Shown here one piece after another: positions 1-5,013 of a stretch of DNA of 8,342 bases. The stretch is from Syntrophobacterales bacterium. GTDB lineage: Bacteria; Desulfobacterota; Syntrophobacteria; BM002. The number at the start of each line of letters is the position of its first letter. Position 1 is the stretch's first letter. Below the pieces are notes generated by a model. It had not been told where the DNA came from. It made no database searches and saw only the letters and a program-made list of their open reading frames with translations. A program made the translations under genes and the position numbers. Where the stretch lies: contig JAUVTM010000077.1 in the NCBI GenBank assembly GCA_030601545.1, positions 1-8,342 on the forward strand. Direction: 5' to 3'.

Positions 1-247
1 GGATAATAACTTGGTGCCTAGGGGCCGTCCTAAATGGAGGGGATCGCCCTCCTCTAGTGAACTATAACATTTAAATCACAAGCTCTCTGGATGTCAAGGA
101 AAAAATGTGAGGAAAAGAGAAAAAATCCTAAGATGCTGTGAAAGTACTCCCTGAGTGGCGACTTCCTGGGGGCTAACCTCCATGAGCGCTAGTTATTTTG
201 TAAATGTTCACAGGTTGCATTTATGCCATGCGGGGTTGTTTTGAAAG
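1..247. other. Intergenic stretch without a recognisable gene
   Basis: I see no supportable gene on either strand. The stretch holds a short GC-rich hairpin (arms GGAGGG at 36-41 and CCCTCC at 47-52, 5-nt loop) that is not followed by a T-run on either strand, so it is not an obvious intrinsic terminator. It also holds one half of a degenerate direct repeat at 8-26 (listed separately) and purine-rich DNA around 97-130. It probably lies downstream of the minus-strand gene at 505-750, with any further gene outside the window. Confidence 0.6.
8..26 (+). repeat. Degenerate 19-bp direct repeat, copy 1
   Basis: AACTTGGTGCCTAGGGGCC here and AACTTAGTGCTTATGGGTC at 487-505 match at 14 of 19 positions. 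The two copies flank the heptamer-bounded element at 248-459. Both contain the TTRGTGC heptamer whose complement is tandemly arrayed at 806-826, so they probably belong to that heptamer family and need not be a target-site duplication. No function is apparent. Confidence 0.4.
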
Positions 248-459
248 ATGAACGTCGAACATCGAACATCGAACGTCCAATATCGAATGAAAAAACAAAC
301 ACCCAATACCGAACATTCAACCACGCCAAGGCGTGGCTTCTTTTCAGCCGTTTTGATACTCGTAACGAAAATCTTAATTAATTCCTCTGTTCATATGTCT
401 GTTTCTTCATCTTTTCCCATTCAACGTTCGATGTTGAACGTTCGATGTTCGATGTTCAT
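248..459. repeat. Element bounded by inverted arrays of a 7-bp repeat (GAACATC family)
   Basis: The left arm (248-289) consists of exactly phased heptamers GAACGTC, GAACATC, GAACATC, GAACGTC, CAATATC and GAATGAA at 250-291. The right arm (418-459) is the opposite orientation: TTCAACG, TTCGATG, TTGAACG, TTCGATG, TTCGATG from 420 to 454. The left arm aligns to the reverse complement of the right arm over 42 bp with 33 identities. Weaker copies continue at 303-322. The interior carries a small perfect hairpin (CCACGC at 321-326, GCGTGG at 331-336, loop CAAG) followed by CTTCTTTT. An 81-codon open frame runs through the element, but its translation simply repeats the heptamer code, so I do not call it a gene. 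The role is unknown. A folded 3' RNA end or a non-autonomous mobile sequence are both possible. Confidence 0.7.
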
Positions 460-486
460 TTTTTTCAGTCCCTCCTTGGCAAAAAC

Positions 487-505
487 AACTTAGTGCTTAT
501 GGGTC
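487..505 (+). repeat. Degenerate 19-bp direct repeat, copy 2
   Basis: This is the partner of the copy at 8-26 (14 of 19 identities). It abuts the stop codon of the MoaD-like gene, whose TAG occupies 505-507 on the minus strand. It contains TTAGTGC, the complement of the GCACTAA block seen on the other side of that gene near 813-820, so this small gene is flanked on both sides by members of one heptamer family. Confidence 0.4.
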
Positions 506-750
506 TAACCTCCTCCCAGGAATGGAAGAAAAGTGACGTTGTCTTTGTTCTTAAGTAGCCTCTCCATGGAAGAGACCTTGTTGTTTACCGCCACCAGAAT
601 GGCATCTTCTGGAAACGGAAGTTCCGGATGATGTTTTTTAATATACGCCAACACGTCAGCAACACGGGTTTTCTTTGAAAACCGAATGTGAATCTCGTCG
701 CTCTGGGCTTTAACCCGCTGCAGACCCAGGAAGGTCACAGATACGTACAT
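505..750 (-). CDS. MoaD/ThiS-family sulfur-carrier protein, probably for the tungsten/molybdenum pterin cofactor
   Basis: This is an 81-residue protein with the size and layout of a MoaD/ThiS ubiquitin-fold carrier: a beta-strand start (MYVSVTFLG), a central segment RVADVLAYIKKHHPEL resembling the family helix, then ILVAVNN and a C-terminal tail NVTFLPFLGGG. In MoaD proteins the terminal Gly-Gly is adenylated and thiocarboxylated, and it donates sulfur to the dithiolene of molybdopterin. Here the protein ends in three glycines, so the required terminal pair is present. I chose the ATG at 750. A TTG at 783 would add 11 residues, but it coincides with the start site predicted from the upstream TATAAT box. 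The Shine-Dalgarno match is weak (AGAG). It lies 179 bp downstream of an AOR-family gene on the same strand, which suggests a role in cofactor assembly for that enzyme. A ThiS or other sulfur-carrier role cannot be excluded from sequence alone. Confidence 0.85.
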   Translation of the reverse strand: MYVSVTFLGLQRVKAQSDEIHIRFSKKTRVADVLAYIKKHHPELPFPEDAILVAVNNKVSSMERLLKNKDNVTFLPFLGGG

Positions 751-789
751 GGTCAATTCTCTGCGAAAGGTTATCTCAAGCAACTAGGG

Positions 790-819
790 ATTATAGTACG
801 CTCGACACTAGGCACTAAG
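790..819 (-). promoter_or_regulatory. Candidate promoter for the MoaD-like gene
   Basis: The minus strand has a perfect TATAAT -10 box at 795-790. The hexamer 17 nt upstream is TTAGTG (about 818-813), a poor -35 match. The predicted start is near 783, giving a leader of about 33 nt before the ATG at 750. This would let the carrier be made independently of the AOR gene upstream. The -35 region lies inside the CACTAAG heptamer array. Confidence 0.4.
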
Positions 820-826
820 CACCAAT
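806..826 (+). repeat. Heptamer array, CACTAGG/CACTAAG family
   Basis: Three phased heptamers are present: CACTAGG (806-812), CACTAAG (813-819) and CACCAAT (820-826). Related single units occur in the opposite orientation at 11-17 and 491-497. This is a second heptamer sequence unrelated to the GAACATC family but with the same period. Confidence 0.5.
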
Positions 827-839
827 GGGTCAACTGTAG

Positions 840-856
840 GGTGGGCATTGCCCACC
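840..856. repeat. Short palindrome GGTGGGCATTGCCCACC
   Basis: There are 8-bp arms (840-847 and 849-856) around a single base. As RNA it can fold with a 7-bp stem and 3-nt loop. It lies between the AOR and MoaD-like genes, so a joint transcript would carry it. Neither strand has a T-run after it, so it is not a standard terminator. From memory, the GTAGGGTGGGCATTGCCCACC type of palindrome recurs in intergenic DNA of many bacteria. Confidence 0.55.
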
Positions 857-881
857 GGACAAGTCTCAAGCTGCCAAGTGT

Positions 882-917
882 CTAAAATGCGCTAAAATGT
901 TCTAAAATGCCTAAAAT
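882..917 (+). repeat. Four CTAAAAT units spaced about 10 bp
   Basis: CTAAAAT occurs at 882-888, 892-898, 902-908 and 911-917, that is with spacings of 10, 10 and 9 bp, close to one helical turn. The array ends 12 bp before the AOR stop codon (930-932), so it lies in the 3' untranslated region of that gene. The near-helical phasing would place every unit on the same DNA face. It could equally be decayed slippage-derived repeat. Confidence 0.55.
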
Positions 918-929
918 TTAAATCACTGA

Positions 930-3092
930 TTAGACTCCATGGGCTTGCAGCAGCGCCTCAGCCTTTTCGTCTAATAGTTCGAATTTTTCCAGGGTTTTCC
1001 GTAAAGGCACCCCGTCGGGGGTATATCCCTTGGCCTTGTAAACTTCGTCACAGAGCTTTTGATATGCCTGCCGCCTGAGGTTCAAGATAGCTTGGTGTCT
1101 TTCTTCGGGCGACTCGGGGAGGGCAGCGTCTGTTCCAAGTTCCTCCCGCAACCAGTCATCGTAGTAGTCGCTACGTGCTTGGTATTCGTTGAAGTAAACT
1201 GGTCCCATGGCCCTTAGTGGTATCTGATCGAAATCTCTCGTCCCCTTTCCCTGGCGGACGTTAATCATCTTTTGTAAGACATGCAGCCTCTCCGAGTCAT
1301 CGAGAATATCCTGTACGCTTTTGTTCTCACCTATCGTGGCACTGTAGTACTGGGCATAGTATTCAAGAGTGGGCTGATTCTGGGAAGGGTTGTCTGTCTG
1401 GGCCGCCTCGGGATGGCGCACGTCAATCCAGGGAAGCTTGCAGAGTCCCACTGCATTGAACCAGGTGCGGATCAGCGGGAACCACTTCAAGGCGTCGGCC
1501 TTCATTTCAAAAGAGGGTATCTCATTATGTACCTGATCAATGAAAATCAGCCAGGCCTCATCATGTTGGGCTCCCTTAAGGGAGAAGCCGTATCCGCCCT
1601 GCTGAGCCAGCGACTCTTTGGTAATGTACAGAGAGAACTCCAACCCCTTGACTTCCATCCCGAACTTGTCCAGTTCGGACATAGTTTCATCAATGGATGT
1701 GTTTGTTTTTGCACGGTACTTTTCCGCAACCCACCTCTTTGCCCGTTGCACCCCTTGACCACATATCTTACCTAGTCCCTCCCCTCTGGCTGTTTCATGC
1801 AGCAGACGGTCAGCGGCGTCAATGTTACCCCAGGATAAATCATAGCCGGTCTCTCCGACGGATAAATACCCCCGCTGAAAACACTCCATAAGGAATGCGG
1901 CTGTCACGCCCATAGAAATGGTGTCCAGGCCGTACTCGTCACAGTACCAGTTATATTCCATAATAAAGTGAGGATCAAATATTCCCTGGCAGGTGACAGC
2001 TCCGAGAGTTTCGTATTCCGGGCCATCAATGCCCACCTTCCTGCCAGCCTGCGGACCTCTGGTAAGGGCAACATCTTCGGCCCCTTTGGCGCAGGCCAGA
2101 TTGCAGCCCATATAGCAGCCGTCTGGTACTTCTTTGTTGAAGTAGCGCTCCAGAAAAACGTCAGCAAAGACCGCCGGAGCATCAGGATGCTGGCCGTATT
2201 GATAGTTATTTACTGGCAGTAAATGGAACTTGTTCATGTACTCAGCCAGAACGGGTGTGCCCCAGGCGCGCAGGTTGAGCTGTTTAGGATCTTGCTGGCT
2301 TATTACCCTCTTTAGTTCAGCTCCCGCCTGCTGTACGGACTTTTCATCTGCAGGATGATTTGCCTTGACCCGGGCCTGGCTCGAACGGACTATCACCGCC
2401 CTCAGACCCTTAACCCGCATGACCGTTCCTGTTCCACCGCGTCCGGCTTGTTTGCTGCGGATCCGGCGGCGGCGCCTGTCGTAAAACAGGCTGTTAATAA
2501 TGCCGAATCTGGCGTTTAAGGCACCATTGCCGGTGGTTACTGCAGCCACATTTTCTGTGAGTTCGCCACCCGTGAATTCTTTCAAAAGGGCCTCGCCATA
2601 TTCTAGTCCCCCTCTGTCAATTTCCTCACCGAATGAGGGGGCTGTGGTGACAGTTACGGTGCCTTCATCGCCATCCACGATTACCACCACTTCTTTTTTG
2701 GAGATCCCATGAACAGCAAGGGCGTCAAAGCCTGACATCTTCAACAGCGGTGCAAAATGTCCCCCAATATTTGAGTCGATGAAGGTCTCTGTAAGAGGGG
2801 AAATGGTGCCTATGACGAACTTCCCAGTTCCCGGGAATCTTGGTTCATTACCGAGAGGTCCGCTGGCCATGACCAGAATATTTTCTGGACTGTCGTAGCG
2901 GGTCTCCTCGGTGGTCCCGTCCCAGATCATCTTTATGGCATAGCCACGACCGCCGATGTATTTGCGCCTGAAATCAGGATCCACTTCTGTTATCGATGTG
3001 GTGAGGGAGCCCAAATCCAGCTGTAAGATCCGGTCCGTGTATCCAGCTTGCACGGGAGCAACTTGATACTTGCTTGAATCCAATATCTTCAT
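930..3092 (-). CDS. aor: Tungsten-dependent aldehyde:ferredoxin oxidoreductase (AOR) family enzyme, long form
   Basis: This family oxidises aldehydes (or reduces carboxylic acids) with ferredoxin, using a tungsten bis-pterin centre and one [4Fe-4S] cluster in the cytoplasm. The 720-residue protein begins with the typical AOR N-terminal fold (GYTDRILQLDLG near residue 17; YIGGRGYA near 45-52; SGPL near 77; SNIGGHFAP near 107). A glycine-rich cofactor segment, KQAGRGGTGTVMR, follows near 214-226. The cluster cysteines are C326, C330 and C334 (CYMGCNLAC), with a distant C551 in NAVGLCKLPW. GPEYETLGA (357-365) and GLDTISMG (388-395) are further family segments. The usual length is about 600-620 residues, so this is an extended member, with extra C-terminal sequence and a basic run of five arginines at 206-210. 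The true substrate cannot be read from sequence. The start is the ATG at 3092, five bases after AGGGGA; the in-frame GTG at 3107 lacks such a site. Relatives such as BamB-type subunits are less likely because no BamC-like partner is present. Confidence 0.9.
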   Translation of the reverse strand: MKILDSSKYQVAPVQAGYTDRILQLDLGSLTTSITEVDPDFRRKYIGGRGYAIKMIWDGTTEETRYDSPENILVMASGPLGNEPRFPGTGKFVIGTISPLTETFIDSNIGGHFAPLLKMSGFDALAVHGISKKEVVVIVDGDEGTVTVTTAPSFGEEIDRGGLEYGEALLKEFTGGELTENVAAVTTGNGALNARFGIINSLFYDRRRRRIRSKQAGRGGTGTVMRVKGLRAVIVRSSQARVKANHPADEKSVQQAGAELKRVISQQDPKQLNLRAWGTPVLAEYMNKFHLLPVNNYQYGQHPDAPAVFADVFLERYFNKEVPDGCYMGCNLACAKGAEDVALTRGPQAGRKVGIDGPEYETLGAVTCQGIFDPHFIMEYNWYCDEYGLDTISMGVTAAFLMECFQRGYLSVGETGYDLSWGNIDAADRLLHETARGEGLGKICGQGVQRAKRWVAEKYRAKTNTSIDETMSELDKFGMEVKGLEFSLYITKESLAQQGGYGFSLKGAQHDEAWLIFIDQVHNEIPSFEMKADALKWFPLIRTWFNAVGLCKLPWIDVRHPEAAQTDNPSQNQPTLEYYAQYYSATIGENKSVQDILDDSERLHVLQKMINVRQGKGTRDFDQIPLRAMGPVYFNEYQARSDYYDDWLREELGTDAALPESPEERHQAILNLRRQAYQKLCDEVYKAKGYTPDGVPLRKTLEKFELLDEKAEALLQAHGV

Positions 3093-3095
3093 CTG

Positions 3096-3101
3096 TCCCC
3101 T
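3096..3101 (-). promoter_or_regulatory. Ribosome binding site that fixes the AOR start
   Basis: AGGGGA on the minus strand lies four bases (ACAG with overlap of the A) before the ATG at 3092-3090. The longer frame from GTG at 3107 would place this site inside the coding sequence, so the 720-residue product is preferred over 725. Confidence 0.6.
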
Positions 3102-3134
3102 TTTCACTGTGAGCGGTGGCTCGGGTTAAAAGAA

Positions 3135-3157
3135 TAGGTCCGTTCTTGTAGGTCCGT
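3135..3157 (+). repeat. 9-bp direct repeat TAGGTCCGT in the AOR leader
   Basis: TAGGTCCGT occurs at 3135-3143 and again at 3149-3157, exact copies with a 14-bp period. They sit 43-65 bp upstream of the AOR start codon. A direct-repeat operator or an RNA-binding site is possible. Both copies lie downstream of the predicted promoter, inside the leader. Confidence 0.45.
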
Positions 3158-3184
3158 GGCTGTACTGGAGAGGATAGTTGAGTC

Positions 3185-3214
3185 GAGGCTGGAAGTTGCC
3201 GGGGCCTCTTTTTT
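3185..3214 (+). terminator. Terminator-like hairpin on the plus strand, no gene assigned
   Basis: GAGGCT at 3185-3190 pairs with GGCCTC at 3203-3208 (one G-T pair), with inner pairing of GG and CC around AAGTTG, followed by six Ts at 3209-3214. It has intrinsic-terminator form for plus-strand transcription, yet only the antisense strand of the AOR gene lies to its left. It may stop antisense transcription, or it may simply be a leader hairpin of the AOR mRNA when read on the other strand. Confidence 0.4.
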
Positions 3215-3292
3215 ATTCATGGATGGACAAACTCGGAGCAATCCTCATGCAATAGAAGACGGACAACAAGCAAGGAACAACAACTGTCAAGC

Positions 3293-3331
3293 AAAAAAAG
3301 GCCCCAGAAGCAGGTCCTGCTTTTTTTGGGG
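3293..3331 (-). terminator. Terminator-like hairpin in the AOR leader (possible attenuator)
   Basis: Read on the minus strand, the outer stem CCCCA/TGGGG (3331-3327 with 3306-3302) encloses an inner palindrome AAGCAGG/CCTGCTT centred on 3315, then CC and seven Ts (3299-3293). That is the shape of an intrinsic terminator. It lies about 50 nt downstream of the start site predicted from the TTGACA/TATAAA promoter and about 200 nt before the AOR start codon, so it would end transcription early unless read through. On the plus strand the inner hairpin is also followed by a T-run, so bidirectional action is possible. Confidence 0.5.
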
Positions 3332-3384
3332 TGGTGTTTTGCCAAAGCCGGAGCTGATATGTAACTAATGGAACGAGCGACTTT

Positions 3385-3411
3385 TTTATAGGAAAAACCA
3401 GTAATTGTCAA
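3385..3411 (-). promoter_or_regulatory. Candidate sigma-70-type promoter for the AOR gene
   Basis: On the minus strand there is a perfect TTGACA at 3411-3406 and TATAAA at 3390-3385, separated by 15 nt (17 nt if TAAAAA is taken as the -10). The predicted start is near 3378, giving a leader of roughly 285 nt, long for a simple leader. No other gene lies between it and AOR, so it most likely drives that gene. Confidence 0.5.
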
Positions 3412-3466
3412 GTGATTTGTATGCCAGGAGCTTCCCCAAAAATGTTTATCGTGTTTTTGTAATATC

Positions 3467-3483
3467 TTGGCATGTATTTTGCT
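3467..3483 (+). promoter_or_regulatory. Sigma-54 (RpoN) promoter facing mreB
   Basis: TTGGCATGTATTTTGCT matches the RpoN consensus YTGGCACG-N4-TTGCW with one departure (T for C within GGCACG). The invariant GG and GC dinucleotides are present with the required 10-nt spacing. Transcription would start near 3494 and give a leader of about 177 nt to the mreB ATG. RpoN promoters need an activator of the NtrC type bound upstream. I could not identify a clear activator site in 3361-3466. Confidence 0.65.
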
Positions 3484-3670
3484 CTACTGATGTTCGTAGA
3501 GCTGTCACAAATGACGTATATCCTCTCCCCATAGACTGAGTGAAAAAAAAGCGAGACAGGATGGGTCCAGAAGTGCGTTTAGAGGCCCGTCGGTCGGTGG
3601 GGCGAGGTAGTCTCGGTTGCTGTATGATTTGAGCATCACCGTTGCCCGGGAAGAAGGGAGGACTGCAGTT

Positions 3671-4702
3671 ATGATTCTTAACCCCATTTTCGGATGGCTG
3701 TCCAAGGACTTGGCTATTGATCTGGGCACAGCCAATACCCTTATTTATGTCAAGGGCAATGGGATTGTCCTAAACGAGCCTTCAGTTGTTGCTGTACGAA
3801 GGAATGGTCGAGGAGGCAACAAGGTACTGGCTGTGGGGCGGGAAGCGAAGATGATGCTGGGCCGCACTCCCGGACACATTGAAGCAATCCGCCCTATGAA
3901 AGATGGTGTCATTGCCGATTTTGAAGTGGCTGAAGCAATGCTCCGGTACTTTATCAAGAAAGCAAACAACCGTCGTACTCTTATACGGCCACGGGTAATC
4001 GCTTGTGTGCCTTCCGGTATCACTCAGGTGGAAAAACGGGCAGTGCGAGAATCTGCAGAGTCAGCCGGTGCCAGAGAGGTTTTCCTCATTGAAGAACCCA
4101 TGGCTGCTGCAATCGGCGCTGGATTGCCCATCACCGAGCCCACAAGTAATATGGTGGTGGATATCGGGGGCGGCACCACTGAAGTGGCGGTAATCTCTCT
4201 GGCCGGCATCGTTTACAGTAAATCGGTACGAGTTGGTGGCGATAAAATGGATGAAGCTATCCTTCAGTACATCAAAAACAAGTACAATCTCCTCATTGGT
4301 GAGCGGAGCGCAGAGCTGATCAAGACCACCGTCGGCAACGCTTATCGGGCTGAGCAAGCTGAACACATGCAGATCAAGGGACGGGACCTGACTACTGGCA
4401 TTCCGAAGATAATCGGAATCGACTCCGATGAAGTTCGACAAGCCATAATTGAGCAAATCAAAACCATTGTGGAAATTGTAAAAAGTGCGCTTGAGCAGAC
4501 ACCGCCTGAGCTGGCTGCTGATATTGTGGACAACGGCATTGTTCTCACCGGAGGTGGGGCACTTCTGAAAGGTCTCGACAAACTCCTCCGTGCAGAGACC
4601 GGACTGCCAATCACCATTACCGAGGATCCACTGACTACGGTGGTATTAGGGTCAGGAAAGGCTCTGGATCAAATTGACACCCTCAGGGAGATTATGATTT
4701 AG
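3671..4702 (+). CDS. mreB: Rod-shape-determining actin homologue MreB
   Basis: MreB forms ATP-dependent filaments on the inner face of the cytoplasmic membrane and guides lateral cell-wall synthesis by the rod complex. The 343-residue product has the family's usual length. An amphipathic start (MILNPIFGWLSKD) suits membrane attachment. The actin-type nucleotide motifs follow in order: AIDLGTANTLIYVKG near 15-29, VDIGGGTTEVAVISLAG near 163-179, and GIVLTGGGALLKG near 289-301. The conserved FLIEEPMAAAIGAGLP segment is near 138-153. I chose the ATG at 3671 because GGGAGGA sits 8 nt upstream. An in-frame start at 3617 would add 18 residues absent from the family. No mreC, mreD, pbp2 or rodA follows: the next 435 bp are repeats and then a convergent gene, so this is a single-gene unit. 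A sigma-54 promoter lies upstream. Confidence 0.97.
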   Translation: MILNPIFGWLSKDLAIDLGTANTLIYVKGNGIVLNEPSVVAVRRNGRGGNKVLAVGREAKMMLGRTPGHIEAIRPMKDGVIADFEVAEAMLRYFIKKANNRRTLIRPRVIACVPSGITQVEKRAVRESAESAGAREVFLIEEPMAAAIGAGLPITEPTSNMVVDIGGGTTEVAVISLAGIVYSKSVRVGGDKMDEAILQYIKNKYNLLIGERSAELIKTTVGNAYRAEQAEHMQIKGRDLTTGIPKIIGIDSDEVRQAIIEQIKTIVEIVKSALEQTPPELAADIVDNGIVLTGGGALLKGLDKLLRAETGLPITITEDPLTTVVLGSGKALDQIDTLREIMI

Positions 4703-4704
4703 TT

Positions 4705-4807
4705 CAGATTGCAGATTTTAGATTGTAGATTTTAGATTTATAATTTAGCCTTAGTTTATAGTCTTAAATAAGGACAAAGTCTGCAATCTGTATTCTGAAT
4801 TCTTAAT
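4705..4807. repeat. Inverted heptamer arrays, AGATTGC/GCAATCT family
   Basis: Directly after the mreB stop come phased heptamers AGATTGC (4706), AGATTTT (4713), AGATTGT (4720), AGATTTT (4727), AGATTTA (4734) and TAATTTA (4741-4747). After a 32-bp AT-rich spacer the opposite orientation follows: TCTGCAA (4780), TCTGTAT (4787), TCTGAAT (4794) and TCTTAAT (4801-4807). CAGATTGCAGA at 4705-4715 and TCTGCAATCTG at 4780-4790 are an exact 11-bp inverted repeat. It may fold at the 3' end of mreB mRNA, but no T-run marks it as a classical terminator. Confidence 0.7.
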
Positions 4808-4881
4808 ACGCATTCCCAAGTCTACACCAATTTCACACCCTCATTCCGCAATCTAAAACCATAGTTGCACTCTTAGCCTGC

Positions 4882-4986
4882 TCTGAACTTGCCGAAAAAA
4901 CAAACTCCGTGAAGAATCTCGCCGTTTCAAAACCTTGAGATTCTCCACGGAGTTTAAGTTTATCCTGAGTAAAACAACGGTTCAGA
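4882..4986. repeat. 105-bp palindromic intergenic element
   Basis: The core arms at 4902-4920 and 4937-4955 are 19 bp with one mismatch, around a 16-nt loop. The outer ends also match: TCTGAAC at 4882-4888 and GTTCAGA at 4980-4986. The whole therefore forms an interrupted palindrome, with unequal internal segments between outer and inner arms. It resembles the abundant REP/MITE-like palindromes containing GAGATTCT and GTTCAGAATG that I recall from many bacterial intergenic regions. It encodes nothing and lies midway between two convergent genes. Confidence 0.65.
4894..4955 (-). terminator. Possible intrinsic terminator for the OmpA-domain gene
   Basis: Read on the minus strand, the 19-bp stem of the palindromic element (4955-4937 with 4920-4902) is followed at once by a T-rich run, TTTGTTTTTTC (4904-4894). 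This is the form of a rho-independent terminator, about 185 nt beyond the stop codon of the gene at 5138. On the plus strand the stem is followed only by AAGTTTATC, so it suits minus-strand transcription better. Confidence 0.5.
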
Positions 4987-5013
4987 ATGCCATGAACGGG
5001 CGACCGCCCACTT

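Noticed and set aside
36..52. GC-rich hairpin as an intrinsic terminator
   Set aside because: Neither strand has a T-run after the stem, and no gene end is visible next to it.
209..227. A GG-N10-GC pattern (AGGTTGCATTTATGCC) and a partly palindromic TGTAAATGTTCACA
   Set aside because: The -24 element lacks GGCAC, so sigma-54 use is unlikely. The palindrome has the wrong spacing for a CRP/FNR site, and no gene follows on that strand.
248..493. An 81-codon plus-strand open frame starting MNVEHRTSNVQ
   Set aside because: Its translation mirrors the GAACATC and TTCGATG heptamers at both ends, it lacks a ribosome site, and a low-complexity repeat explains the open frame.
1281..1775. A 164-codon plus-strand open frame inside the AOR gene
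   Set aside because: It is antisense to well-conserved AOR sequence, with no domain and no ribosome site.
3213..3248. An 11-codon minus-strand leader peptide frame (MRIAPSLSIHE) in the AOR leader, just before a hairpin
   Set aside because: The position is attractive for attenuation, but there is no Shine-Dalgarno sequence, no run of regulatory codons, and a frame of this size is expected by chance.
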